DNA of 64,000 bases from Bacteroidota bacterium (GCA_023422635.1 JAFAGO010000045.1:1-64000); one strand, 5' to 3'; numbered from the stretch's first letter, positions 43,240 through 52,671 are shown. Numbers and translations are program-made. Notes: generated by a model from the sequence alone, not told the origin.

Positions 43240-45750
43240 TTATTTATATGCATCAATGGCTTTATTTAACGCGTCGATCTGCTGATGTATGGTTGGACTT
43301 TGTGGATGAGTTTTCAGCACTTCCATTTTTTTCGAAAGCCCATCTATTAAGATTTGAACAATCATCATTTTCGCTTGAGGATTGTTGCCGATCTGACTTT
43401 TAACTGCCGTTAAAATTTTGGTAACATTTTCTGTGGCTTTTAATTGATCGGAAGACATAATCCAATTATAACCTGCCTCCGCAGATTTACCAAGCTCCGG
43501 ATTTTGAAATTTCACGAAAGGATAAAATGCAGCAACTTGAGCAATTGCAGTCATTTGTTTTTCAATTTTATTATTCACAATCACTGGAAGCAAGGTATTT
43601 ATTAAATCTTCCGAAGCATTGTCGAGATCAATATTTTGAATTAAAGATGCTGCTTTTGACGGATCTAAAGCAATAATCCCAGAAATTGAAGCTCCTTTTA
43701 CCGCATTGGAAACCGCGCCAACACCTTTCTCGTAAATATTTTGATACTTTGAATTTTTTGTTTTGGCTAATGCAGAAATAGCCGCTGCTTGAACCAAAGT
43801 TTTAGAATCATTCACCGCTAATTTTTCTACATCTGAAAGCGCAATTTTCGCAACGTTTGCTTGAGTAAGATCAATTCCTGAAAGTGCCTTTTCGCGAACT
43901 CGGAAAAATGGATCTTTCAATGCAGCTGTTAACGTTTTAATATCGAGATCGGTTTTACTTTCTGAACTTACAATATTGGTAATTGCTTTATATCTTCCAT
44001 AAAAATCTTTTGTTCCCGAATACTGTAGAGTATTTTGCTGTGGCGTTCTTGTTTCGGAAATCTCAGCCACAACTATACCATCGGGATTAATGTTCACCAA
44101 ATCTGGACTTTTGGATGATGAAAACGTAAATGAATTTCTTGTTTTAGCATCTACCCAAACTTTTTGTCTTGACGTTTTTCCGTTTTCAAAAACATCAATG
44201 GTTAGCGGAAATTGAAATAGTGGACTCTGACTTTGTGCGATTGAAACGGCAACTTCTTTCTTCACCGGTTCGTAAGTATAGGTGTAGGAAATTTTTGGAT
44301 TTCCGTTACTAAAATACCATTGATTAAAAAACCAATTTAAATCTTTTCCGCTTACTTTTTCGAATGACAAACGCAATTGATGAGCTTCAGCATTTCCATA
44401 TTCATAGGTTTTCAAATAATCGTGCATTCCAGCAAAGAAGGCATCATCTCCAAGATAATTTCTTAGCATATTCAAAATTCCTCCACCTTTTTGATACGAA
44501 ACCAAATCGAAAACATCTTCACGAGAAGCATAATTAAAACGCACTAAATCTTTGTTGAAATCATCAGGATTGTGCAAATACTGATTTACATCTGTCATTA
44601 AATGATAATCCGCTTGATCTTTCCCATATTTATATTCATTCCACAAATATTCAGAATAATTCGCAAAAGATTCATTTACAGTAAGATTGCTCCAACTTTC
44701 TGCAGTTACCAAATCGCCAAACCAATGGTGAAAAAGTTCGTGTGCAATAACATCTTCCCATCGATTTTCGTCGGCAAGATCTCCTGCTTTTTGATTGGCC
44801 ATCTCTCCATGAAGCGTTGCCGTAGTATTTTCCATTGCGCCAGAAACATAATCTCGACCAACAATTTGGGCGTATTTTTGCCACGGATAATCGTAATTCA
44901 GCTTTTTAGAAAAGAACTCAATCATTTCCGGTGTATTTCCGAAAATTTGTTTGGCAAATGGTTCATATTCTTTCTCAACATAATAATCAACAGGAATATT
45001 TTTCCATTTGTCTTTTACAACGGCATAATCGCCAATCCCCATAAAAAATAGGTAAACAGAATGCCGTTTATCCATCACCCAATAATCCGTTCTTAAACCG
45101 TTACCTTCTTTTTTCTGCTCTTTTAAAACTCCATTCGAAAGGGTAACATACTGATCCGGAACCGTTATATACATTTCCTGAGTGGATTTTTGATTGGGCT
45201 TATCAATGGTTGGAAACCAAGCGGAAGAAGATTCCGTTTCGCCCTGCGTCCAAATTTGGGTAGGTTTATCGGGATCTTTTCCTTGTGCATTGATGAAATA
45301 AAGACCTTTAGCATCATTGATGGCGGCGCTCCCTTGCTGCTTCACTTCGTTTGGTCGTGCAGTATATTTAATGTAAACGGTATAGTCCTGATTTTTTTGA
45401 TAGGTTTTGCCTAAATTGATTTTCAGAATATCGTTTTTATAATCGTATTGTAACGGTTTTTTACTTCCTTGTTGATCCAAAGCAACTTCATGAATAAGCA
45501 TCCCTTTCGCATTGAGAACCAAAGAGTCGGTAGGATAAAAAAATGGACGCGCAGTTAACCATTCTTCGCCATTCATTTGCTCTTTTTCGTAATCGAAATT
45601 TACTTTTAATTTGGTATGTTGAAGTTCTGTAGTCTTGGTATGAGTAGCGCGATACACGACATCTCTGCCAGAAACATCGGTTTGCGCAAAAGTGATATTA
45701 GAATGAAATAGTGCACCTAAAAACAGCGCTGCAAAGAGGAGTTTTTTCAT
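43240..45750 (-). CDS. Exported M1-family aminopeptidase
   Basis: An 836-residue zinc metallopeptidase. The ATG at 45750 starts a signal peptide (MKKLLFAALFLGALFHSN), chosen over an in-frame codon at 45789. Domains: N-terminal beta saddle (about 20-215), the thermolysin-like catalytic domain with GAMEN (SGAMENTTA) and HEXXH-x18-E (IAHELFHHWFGDLV, NESFANYSEYLW), then a C-terminal helical ARM-type region (about 560-836) with repeats of Ala/Ser-rich helices. It removes N-terminal residues from peptides outside the cytoplasm. Monocistronic with its own terminator. Confidence 0.94.
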   Translation of the reverse strand: MKKLLFAALFLGALFHSNITFAQTDVSGRDVVYRATHTKTTELQHTKLKVNFDYEKEQMNGEEWLTARPFFYPTDSLVLNAKGMLIHEVALDQQGSKKPLQYDYKNDILKINLGKTYQKNQDYTVYIKYTARPNEVKQQGSAAINDAKGLYFINAQGKDPDKPTQIWTQGETESSSAWFPTIDKPNQKSTQEMYITVPDQYVTLSNGVLKEQKKEGNGLRTDYWVMDKRHSVYLFFMGIGDYAVVKDKWKNIPVDYYVEKEYEPFAKQIFGNTPEMIEFFSKKLNYDYPWQKYAQIVGRDYVSGAMENTTATLHGEMANQKAGDLADENRWEDVIAHELFHHWFGDLVTAESWSNLTVNESFANYSEYLWNEYKYGKDQADYHLMTDVNQYLHNPDDFNKDLVRFNYASREDVFDLVSYQKGGGILNMLRNYLGDDAFFAGMHDYLKTYEYGNAEAHQLRLSFEKVSGKDLNWFFNQWYFSNGNPKISYTYTYEPVKKEVAVSIAQSQSPLFQFPLTIDVFENGKTSRQKVWVDAKTRNSFTFSSSKSPDLVNINPDGIVVAEISETRTPQQNTLQYSGTKDFYGRYKAITNIVSSESKTDLDIKTLTAALKDPFFRVREKALSGIDLTQANVAKIALSDVEKLAVNDSKTLVQAAAISALAKTKNSKYQNIYEKGVGAVSNAVKGASISGIIALDPSKAASLIQNIDLDNASEDLINTLLPVIVNNKIEKQMTAIAQVAAFYPFVKFQNPELGKSAEAGYNWIMSSDQLKATENVTKILTAVKSQIGNNPQAKMMIVQILIDGLSKKMEVLKTHPQSPTIHQQIDALNKAIDAYK

Positions 45751-45828
45751 TATATAAAGTTTAAGATTGATAGAATAGATATTCTTCAATAGGTATGAAT
45801 CGTAAAGAATTCGTTACAGACATGCAGT

Positions 45829-46389
45829 TTAAACCACATCAATACCATATTTACCAAGCAAACCAGAAAGTCCTTGTACCGAAAATTTCGCGCCTTTAAT
45901 TTTGTTTCTCTCAGGATCAATGTAAAAATAACGAGCACTGCTGAAATCCGCCTTTTCGAGTTGGGTATTTTCGAAAATAGCGCCACTTAAATCGGAATCT
46001 TCAAAATCGGAACCAGAAAGATTGGCTTCAGAAAAATCCACTTCTAAGAGTCGACAATTTCTAAAAATAGTTGCTGGAATATCCAACTGATAAAAAACAG
46101 ATTGATCCAATAGTGAACTTACAAATTCCAGCTTCAAGCCAAACGCATTAAGGTTTTCAAAATTGTTTCCAATCATTTTACAATCGGAAAACAGAATATT
46201 TCGAAGCGCCGTTTTGTTCCATTTCGATAACGAAAAATCGCAGTTCAAAAAGGTACAACTGGAAAATTGATATTCCGAAAAATCAAACTCCGAAAACCTA
46301 AGATTTCGAAATGAACAGTTTTCATATTCAGCTTGTGCTAAAAATGAAACTCCATCAAAAATTTCATCTCTAAAAGTTCCTTTCATCAT
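45829..46389 (-). CDS. Pentapeptide-repeat protein
   Basis: A 186-residue protein made largely of pentapeptide repeats A(D/N)LXX: SFRNLRFSEFDFSEYQFSSCTFLNCDFS, CRLLEVDFSEANLSGSDFEDSDLSGAIFE, which would fold into a right-handed quadrilateral beta-helix. Such proteins can mimic DNA (gyrase protection) or act as structural modules; no specific function can be read. The ATG pair at 46389/46386 are both plausible. It is 8 bp downstream of the thyA stop and co-transcribed with it. No membrane segment or signal. Confidence 0.9.
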   Translation of the reverse strand: MMKGTFRDEIFDGVSFLAQAEYENCSFRNLRFSEFDFSEYQFSSCTFLNCDFSLSKWNKTALRNILFSDCKMIGNNFENLNAFGLKLEFVSSLLDQSVFYQLDIPATIFRNCRLLEVDFSEANLSGSDFEDSDLSGAIFENTQLEKADFSSARYFYIDPERNKIKGAKFSVQGLSGLLGKYGIDVV

Positions 46390-46397
46390 GATAAAAA

Positions 46398-47192
46398 TTA
46401 AATTGCCACTGGTGCTTTTATACCTGGATATGGATCGTAATTTTCGAGCGTAAAATCTTCAAATTTAAAATCGAAAATATCCTTAACTTCTGGATTTAAT
46501 TTCATCGTTGGTAACGATTTAGGTTCCCTAGAAAGCTGTTTTTTTACTTGCTCGAAATGATTATTGTAAATGTGAACATCGCCAAAGGTATGTACAAAAT
46601 CACCCGCTTCTAAACCCGTTACCTGCGCCACCATCATTAAAAGTAATGCATAGCTGGCGATATTGAACGGCACGCCAAGAAAAACATCGGCGCTGCGTTG
46701 GTAAAGCTGCAACGACAATTTTCCATCCGCGACGTAAAATTGAAACATCGTATGGCAAGGCGCCAAAGCCATTTTGGGAATTTCGGCTGTATTCCACGCG
46801 GAAACAATAAGTCTTCTGGAATCTGGATTTTTCTTAATTTGATCAATTACATCCGAAAACTGATCAATCACTTGATGATCCGCACCTTTCCAACTTCTCC
46901 ATTGAGCACCATAAACAGGACCTAAATCTCCATTTTCATCTGCCCATTCATCCCAAATAGAAACGCCATGATCGTTAAGATATTTAATATTCGTATCGCC
47001 TTTTAAAAACCAAAGCAACTCGTAAATAATTGATTTTAAATGTACTTTTTTAGTGGTTACCAAAGGAAAACCTTCCGATAAATTATAGCGAAGTTGATAG
47101 CCAAAAACGCTTCTGGTTCCCGTTCCTGTGCGGTCTTCTTTATCTGTTCCGTGATCTAAAATATGTTGGAGTAAGGTTTGGTAATTTTGCAT
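46398..47192 (-). CDS. thyA: Thymidylate synthase
   Basis: A 264-residue ThyA, the same length as in E. coli. The nucleophile Cys146 is in LAPCHTMFQFYV. Other marks: RTGTGTRSVFGYQLRY near the dUMP site, ELLWFLKGDTNIKYL, QLYQRSADVFLGVPFNIASYALL and PYPGIKAPVAI at the end. It converts dUMP and methylene-THF to dTMP and DHF. No DHFR gene is adjacent. It shares a transcript with the pentapeptide protein downstream. Confidence 0.97.
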   Translation of the reverse strand: MQNYQTLLQHILDHGTDKEDRTGTGTRSVFGYQLRYNLSEGFPLVTTKKVHLKSIIYELLWFLKGDTNIKYLNDHGVSIWDEWADENGDLGPVYGAQWRSWKGADHQVIDQFSDVIDQIKKNPDSRRLIVSAWNTAEIPKMALAPCHTMFQFYVADGKLSLQLYQRSADVFLGVPFNIASYALLLMMVAQVTGLEAGDFVHTFGDVHIYNNHFEQVKKQLSREPKSLPTMKLNPEVKDIFDFKFEDFTLENYDPYPGIKAPVAI

Positions 47193-47285
47193 ATTTTTTG
47201 GAGAAAAATTCTTTCAAATGTATAAAAATCTAAAGGAAATAAGCTCGATTTTAATTGTATTTTAATAATCGATATTCGACAATGA

Positions 47286-47732
47286 TTACAAAATCGATAA
47301 AATCTTTTGCTGAATTCCATTGAGACTAAAATGTGTATCAGCAGGTTTTGAGTTCATTGCTTGCGCCAAAGGCGATTCTGAAGAAATACAGAAAATTTTA
47401 TTGCCATTAAAGTTAATTTCGCCGACAGAAACGGAAATATAAAAAACACCTTTATCCGTTTGCACCAAAGCTCCTTTCTCTGATTTTTCCGAAGGTTTTG
47501 AACTGATGGATTTCAAAGCGTTTTGTTGCTTGATCACTTCATTAAGTTGCGTTTGCAGATTGTTAATTTCCTGTTGAAGCATTTCCCGACCAGTTTCGTA
47601 TTTATCTCCCATTGAAGATTTTGTATCGTTGTTTGAAGCACGAGTTTGCTCAATCAGATTTTCGAAATATTGAATTTTTTGGTTCAATTTTTCAAATAAA
47701 TACAACTTCAGTTCTTCTTTTACAATCGTCAT
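47286..47732 (-). CDS. GreA-like coiled-coil protein
   Basis: A 148-residue protein with GreA/GreB-like layout. The N-terminal 80 residues form an antiparallel coiled coil whose tip carries an acidic turn (NDTKSSMGDKYETGREML), and the C-terminal part (LVQTDKGVFYISVSVGEINFNGNKIFCISSESPLAQAMNSKPADTHFSLN) resembles the FKBP-like domain with the SPLAxAM element. The usual GreA N-terminus (the DLKENAEYHAA region) is altered, so whether it is a true secondary-channel factor is unclear. It begins 4 bp after the gene for the repeat protein, so is co-expressed with it. Confidence 0.75.
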   Translation of the reverse strand: MTIVKEELKLYLFEKLNQKIQYFENLIEQTRASNNDTKSSMGDKYETGREMLQQEINNLQTQLNEVIKQQNALKSISSKPSEKSEKGALVQTDKGVFYISVSVGEINFNGNKIFCISSESPLAQAMNSKPADTHFSLNGIQQKILSIL

Positions 47733-47736
47733 AAAA

Positions 47737-48369
47737 TTATTCTACTATAATTTTCAGTTTTGGAGTTTTACCATTAATGGATTTAATCTTTCCCCGCTGT
47801 GCGCCACCAAAAATTTCATCCCAATATTGGATTTGTGTGTTCCCAATAAAGGTAAGCTGATTACTGCTTGCAGCGGTGAACATTTCGCCACCGTACTGAA
47901 TTTTAATATCAGCAAAACTTTTCAATTTTCCATATTTAGCTGCATCGGTAAATTCATTATCATAATATAGAAAAGGAATCTCTCCAATTTTTCGAAGTTT
48001 ACCATCTTTAAATGAAAACTGGTTTTGATAATACTCAAGATATATGTTTCCAATTTTGCTGGGTTTACCAGAAAAATCTTGGTTAAAATTGTCGTAATAC
48101 TCCACTGAAGTGTTTCCTGTTTTTCGAATTTTCCCCGAAATATTCGCTGGTGCAAAATCATCATAATACTCGTAAGTGCCTTCAAAAACATCGGGAGAAA
48201 AAGAAATTAAATTTCCTTCATCATCAATTTTAAAATTGATTTGATTGGCTTTTAATTCATAATACTTCAAATTTCCTTTCGCTGAAAGTACAGCGGTTAA
48301 CAGAAAATTTTGAGCTTTTCCACCGAAGAAAATCAACATGAAAAATAGGGTAAGTAATTTTATTTTCAT
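47737..48369 (-). CDS. Exported protein with a 22-residue repeat
   Basis: A 210-residue secreted protein. Signal peptide MKIKLLTLFFMLIFFGGKAQ. From about residue 79 to 205 it holds repeats of 22-24 residues starting at 79, 101, 123, 147, 170 and 193, consensus G-K-x-x-K-I-G-x-x-x-(L/V)-x-Y-Y-D-x-x-F. The regular alternation suggests a beta-solenoid or beta-sheet made of hairpins. No family is recognised and no catalytic residues stand out. The ATG overlaps the stop of the DUF72 gene (TAATG), so translation is coupled, and the GreA-like gene follows after 4 bp. Confidence 0.8.
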   Translation of the reverse strand: MKIKLLTLFFMLIFFGGKAQNFLLTAVLSAKGNLKYYELKANQINFKIDDEGNLISFSPDVFEGTYEYYDDFAPANISGKIRKTGNTSVEYYDNFNQDFSGKPSKIGNIYLEYYQNQFSFKDGKLRKIGEIPFLYYDNEFTDAAKYGKLKSFADIKIQYGGEMFTAASSNQLTFIGNTQIQYWDEIFGGAQRGKIKSINGKTPKLKIIVE

Positions 48370-49256
48370 TAAAACAAACTAGGATTTTCAACCGCTAATT
48401 GAGGAATTTGAAGTTGAGTTCCCCATTGTTCATTCACATTTTTGATAAAATGCGCTGAAAGCAATGGTGATGCTTTTTCAATATTTTGATGAACAAAGAA
48501 ATATACATTTTCCAAACCTTCCTTCTTCCATTCTGTTAACCGTTCCAACCAATCATCCAACCTTTGATAATCGCTCTCGTGGTTTGCGCCCACATATCGA
48601 ATAAAAGCCGTTGGTGTGGTTAATCGCATGTGCAACATATCGCGCCTTCCCGCTGTATCTACAATAATATTGGCAATGTTGTATTGGGTAAAAAGTTCGC
48701 AAGTTTTGTTAAAAATAGCTTCATCGCTAAACCATTCTGAATTTCGAAGTTCTATGGCTAAAGGTATTTCTTGAGGCCAATCGTGAACAAATTTTTCTAG
48801 ACGATCGAAATCTTTTGGCTTGAAATTGTCGTGCAATTGAAGAAAAACCATTCCTAATTTTTGTCCAAAATTTTGCACGGACATAACATATTGCGTAACA
48901 ACGTCGGTAATCTCCTTCAGTCTTCGGAAATGCGAAACGGTATTGGTAATTTTCGGAAAGAATTTAAAATCTTCTGGCGTTTTCTCTGCCCAAGTTGTTA
49001 CCTGCTCCGGACTTGGCATTCCATAAAAAGTTGCATTTAATTCAATTGAATTAAATTGAGTAGCATAATAGGTGAGTTCATCCTTGGTTCCACGCGGATA
49101 AAATCCTTTCAAATCGGTTTTATTCCATTTTGCGCAACCTACTTCAAAATTTTAAAGTCCATTTTTATTTTGATTGAGAATGTTTTTAGTTTGGGGATGA
49201 TCCTGTGGCAACGTAAAATCAACGTTTGAAGGATCATCAACTTGTCCGAATTTCAT
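48369..49256 (-). pseudogene. DUF72 protein gene interrupted by an in-frame stop
   Basis: The reading frame from ATG at 49256 begins MKFGQVDDPSNVDFTLPQD, a normal DUF72 start, then hits TAA at 49152-49154 (codon 35) in the same frame and continues NFEVGCAKWNKTDLKGFYPRG. The downstream part (from about 49112, TTG, 247 residues) is intact to the end. From memory of homologues, the segment between the stop and GCAKW looks altered as well (a usual EVYVGCAKWN is EVGCAKWN here), so a small deletion or two frameshifts may be the cause. Without the first 48 residues the TIM-like barrel lacks a strand. Either a pseudogene, a sequencing error, or a rare read-through. DUF72 proteins have no firm function. 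Confidence 0.7.
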
Positions 49257-49324
49257 AAAGTTTTCAGATTTAAGATTAAGCTTTTAAAGGTAGCAAAAAT
49301 AAGGCAATCGGAATTTCTAAAAAG

Positions 49325-49350
49325 AAAAAACCGCAGAAAAATCTGCGGCT
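49325..49350 (-). terminator. Terminator of nrdA
   Basis: CCGCAG and CTGCGG pair around AAAAAT; the minus strand continues into a T-run. It is 34 bp past the nrdA stop. Confidence 0.88.
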
Positions 49351-49383
49351 ATAGCAATGAGTGATCAATTATTCAATATAGAA

Positions 49384-51039
49384 TTAAGCTTCACAAGATG
49401 AGCACGTTACGAAATTAACCATTAATTCTTTCGATACCGACGAACTTCTTTGGTAGTACAATGTTTTAACTCCTTTTTTCCATGCTTCGATGTACAGATA
49501 ATTAACATCTTTCACGGGCATTGTCGCCGGAATTTGAAGATTGAGCGATTGTGCTTGATCAATATATTGTTGTCTTTGTGCAGCTTGCGAAATAATTTCC
49601 ATTGGCGAAATTTCTCGGAAGGTTTTAAAAACTGCTTTTTCATCTTCCGACAATTCTTTAATGTGTTGCACAGAACCGTGATTCAGCATAATCGTTCTCC
49701 AAGTTTCCTCATTATCCAACCCTTTTTCTTGAAGCAATTTTGCGAGGTATTTATTTTTACGCATAAAATTTCCTTTGGCCAAACCTGCTTTATAGTAATT
49801 GGATGCATAGGGTTCAATTCCTGGAGAAGTTTGCCCTAAAATTGCAGAACTGGAAGTGGTTGGCGCAATCGCCATTACGGTAGTATTTCGTAAACCGTAC
49901 CCTTTTAACATTTCTGGTTCACCATAAATATTTGCCAATTCTTTTGATGCAATTTCGGCTTGTTCTTTAATATGCCTAAAAGCTCGAGCGTTAAATTGAG
50001 TGGCCTCGAAACTTTCAAAAGGAATCATGTTTTTCTGAAGGTAAGAGTGATATCCTAAAACGCCCAAACCTAAAGCGCGGTGGCGCATTGCAAAATTTCT
50101 TGCACCTTGCAAGTAGTAATTTCCTTCTGTTTTTTCAATAAATTCGGAAAGAACGGCATCCAGAAAATAGATGGCTAACTGAACAGCATTGGTATCTTTC
50201 CATTCATCAAAAAGCTCAAGATTCATGGAAGAAAGACAGCAGATAAAAGATTCATCTTTTGTAGAAGGCAGCATAATTTCCGAGCAAAGATTACTTGCAT
50301 TTACAGGCAATCCTGCATCTTTATATACTTGTGGTTTATTGCGGTTTACATTATCGGTAAAAAAAATATACGGAAGTCCCTTTTGCTGACGACTTTCTAA
50401 AACCTTCGCCCAAATTTTACGTTTTTCCATATCGCCATCAATCATGTCTTGCATCCAATAATCGGGCACACAAACACCTGTAAATAGATTTTGAATAGGA
50501 TTTCCGATATCTTTAATTTTCAAAAATTCTTCAATATCGCCATGATCGATGTCCAGATAAGCCGCAAACGCGCCGCGACGAACACCACCTTGGGAAACAA
50601 CATCCATTGAGGTATCAAACAATTTCATAAAAGAAACGGCTCCGGAAGATTTTCCGTTGTCGGTAACAGCAGTACCTCTGTGGCGCAACTCACCGAAATA
50701 GCCCGATGTACCGCCACCAATTTTGGTTTGCATAATTACTTCGCCCATTTTATGGGTAATCCCTTCAATACTATCAGGAATATGAACGTTGAAGCAAGAA
50801 ATTGGCAACCCTCTTTGGGTTCCCATATTGGCCCAAACTGGAGAGGAAAAACTAATCCATCCTTTTACAATCATTTCTTTAAATGCTGTTTGCAACTCTG
50901 GTTTGTACAGTCGTTTCGCAGCAGCGGTTGTAATTCTATCGATGGCACCCTCTACGGTTTCACCTTTTAAAAGATAACCTCTATTGAGCATTTGCTCGGA
51001 TTCTTCATTTAGCCACCATATATTTAGTTTTTCTTCCAT
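49384..51039 (-). CDS. nrdA: Ribonucleotide reductase alpha subunit (class I), no ATP-cone
   Basis: A 551-residue class I RNR large subunit, much shorter than E. coli NrdA (761). Substrate-site residues: Cys82 in GLPISCFN, Asn250-Leu-Cys252-Ser-Glu254 (N-L-C-S-E), Cys267/268 in FICCLSS, the tyrosine pair in LYYQRSS, and the CxxC tail at 546-549. The N-terminal ATP-cone that senses dATP is absent, so the activity site is missing in this subunit. The specificity-site loop is likely in GGGTSGYFGELRHRG. It is downstream of nrdB across an unusual 333-bp gap. Confidence 0.94.
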   Translation of the reverse strand: MEEKLNIWWLNEESEQMLNRGYLLKGETVEGAIDRITTAAAKRLYKPELQTAFKEMIVKGWISFSSPVWANMGTQRGLPISCFNVHIPDSIEGITHKMGEVIMQTKIGGGTSGYFGELRHRGTAVTDNGKSSGAVSFMKLFDTSMDVVSQGGVRRGAFAAYLDIDHGDIEEFLKIKDIGNPIQNLFTGVCVPDYWMQDMIDGDMEKRKIWAKVLESRQQKGLPYIFFTDNVNRNKPQVYKDAGLPVNASNLCSEIMLPSTKDESFICCLSSMNLELFDEWKDTNAVQLAIYFLDAVLSEFIEKTEGNYYLQGARNFAMRHRALGLGVLGYHSYLQKNMIPFESFEATQFNARAFRHIKEQAEIASKELANIYGEPEMLKGYGLRNTTVMAIAPTTSSSAILGQTSPGIEPYASNYYKAGLAKGNFMRKNKYLAKLLQEKGLDNEETWRTIMLNHGSVQHIKELSEDEKAVFKTFREISPMEIISQAAQRQQYIDQAQSLNLQIPATMPVKDVNYLYIEAWKKGVKTLYYQRSSSVSKELMVNFVTCSSCEA

Positions 51040-51102
51040 AATTTATTTTTTGTGAGGTTATTTTTTTTGTGAAGCACTTCATTTTTTGCTTCGTTTGAAG
51101 TT

Positions 51103-51212
51103 GTAGTCCCGCTTTACGCTGTATCTTTTTTGTGATTCGAAACAGGTTCTTATCATCACTTCGAAATTTACTGCGAAATCACAAAAAAGGATGTCGCTAC
51201 AATCGGGGCTAT
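51103..51212 (-). repeat. Structured intergenic element, copy B (Flavo-1-like?)
   Basis: In the nrdB-nrdA gap (51040-51372). On the minus strand: AGCCCCGATTGTAGCGACATCC, a long stem (arms at about 51174-51189 and 51125-51139, one-base bulge) enclosing a 34-nt insert, then GATACAGCGTAAAGCGGGACTA. Its end blocks match copy A downstream of fhs (GATTG-AGCG ... AGCGTAAAGC). The element sits inside a probable operon, so would be transcribed with nrdBA. The rest of the gap holds repeated TTTTTTGTG words and a small CGAGCGAAGCGAGCG hairpin near 51332, otherwise nothing. Confidence 0.55.
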
Positions 51213-51372
51213 TATTACGTTTGGATTCTCGTTTGATCTTTCTACTAAAAACATTCCTTTAAAAGATGGGAACATTTTTGCAGTTCATCAAAGAAAATTG
51301 AACACCAAATTTCTACAAATGTACTTTTCGACGCTCGCTTCGCTCGCGCCAAAACCACATTTTCTTTCCGTC

Positions 51373-52347
51373 TTAAAAAAGATCGTTTGCGGTAATACTT
51401 TTGTCGTGTTTGGTATAATCTACCGGTCTTTTTGCAAAGAAATCATCAAGGGAATTGGCAAATACTTCTTCTTCAAACCATACCATTGGTCGGTATTGTT
51501 CTGCAGTTACATCGTATCGGGTTTGCATATTAATTTTTTTCAAGCTATCATCTACTCTATATTTCATAAAGTTGATGAGATTTTCTTTAGAAACATGATC
51601 AATTTCGCCCATTTCGAAAATCCAATCTAAGATTTCGCTTTCTTTCTGAATGGATTCATCTACCAAGGTATAAATATCTTCGATGTCGCTATCGGTAAGC
51701 AAATCAGGTTGTTCTTCACGAATTTTATTAATCAAATAAATTCCGCCATTAGCATGTATTTGCTCATCAACGGAAGTCCAACCAATAATATTGGAAACAT
51801 TTTTCATAAATCCTTTAAACCTTGTAAACGAAAGGATAATGGCAAATTGGGAAAATAGCGATACGTTTTCCACCAAAATACTAAAGAGCAAAAGAGAAGA
51901 TACATACTCTTTTGGCGTGGTGGAATTGGCGTGTTTCAACACGTTGCTTAAAAATTCTATTCTCCCTTTTACGGCAGGAACTTCAATTACGTTATTGAAT
52001 TCTTCATTATACCCCAACACTTCTAATAGGCGGGAATATGCTTCGGAGTGACGGAATTCGCATTCTGCGAAAGTAGCGCCTAAACCGTTCAATTCTGGTT
52101 TTGGAAGATGATGATAAAGATTCCCCCAAAATGTTTTTACGTTCACTTCGATTTGAGCGATAGCCAAAAGCGCATTCTTCACCGCATTTTTTTCGTGCGG
52201 CTGCAATTGGGAATGAAAATCTTGTACATCTGCAGTAAAATCTACTTCAGAATGTACCCAATACGCCTTATTAATTGCTTCTGTAAACTGCAATACTTCT
52301 GGATATTCAAAAGGTTTATAGCTCAGTCTTTTATCGAAGATCCCCAT
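51373..52347 (-). CDS. nrdB: Ribonucleotide reductase beta subunit (class I)
   Basis: A 324-residue class I RNR radical-generating subunit. Metal ligands: the probable first is Glu67 in AQIEVNV, then E97-x2-H100 in CEFRHSEAY, and E...H in SVDEQIHANGG. The radical Tyr104 lies four residues past His100. The first metal ligand as Glu, rather than the Asp usual in class Ia, is worth noting. There is no N-terminal ATP-cone, which some Bacteroidetes NrdB proteins have. It pairs with NrdA encoded just downstream to make dNTPs, presumably as a quaternary complex. Confidence 0.94.
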   Translation of the reverse strand: MGIFDKRLSYKPFEYPEVLQFTEAINKAYWVHSEVDFTADVQDFHSQLQPHEKNAVKNALLAIAQIEVNVKTFWGNLYHHLPKPELNGLGATFAECEFRHSEAYSRLLEVLGYNEEFNNVIEVPAVKGRIEFLSNVLKHANSTTPKEYVSSLLLFSILVENVSLFSQFAIILSFTRFKGFMKNVSNIIGWTSVDEQIHANGGIYLINKIREEQPDLLTDSDIEDIYTLVDESIQKESEILDWIFEMGEIDHVSKENLINFMKYRVDDSLKKINMQTRYDVTAEQYRPMVWFEEEVFANSLDDFFAKRPVDYTKHDKSITANDLF

Positions 52348-52485
52348 AGTCTTAAATTCTTTTTTCGTTTAAAATTATTCAATGTAGGAAAAGTAAACAC
52401 ATTAAGTAAATAACTGATTTTCAATATTTAATAAACACAAACTCCCACGATTTGATGTTCTTTTTTACCGTCCTCAGACGAAAAA

Positions 52486-52493
52486 CAAAAATA
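52486..52493 (-). promoter_or_regulatory. -7 box of nrdB promoter
   Basis: The minus strand reads TATTTTTG, a perfect TAnnTTTG match, leaving a leader of about 130 nt before the nrdB ATG. No clear TTTG 20 bp upstream. Confidence 0.45.
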
Positions 52494-52671
52494 GAAAATG
52501 AGGCTCAATTTTGAAAGGTTGAAATATTAAATCTCTGTATTCTAGCACCAAAAGTTTTCCACAATCACACAGACCCTGCAGTATCAAAGTATTTGCAAAT
52601 ATTTCTTAAAAATGATCGCATTTTTATCGAGCTTAAACTTAAACAAATTAACTTATATCATTAATTTTTAA

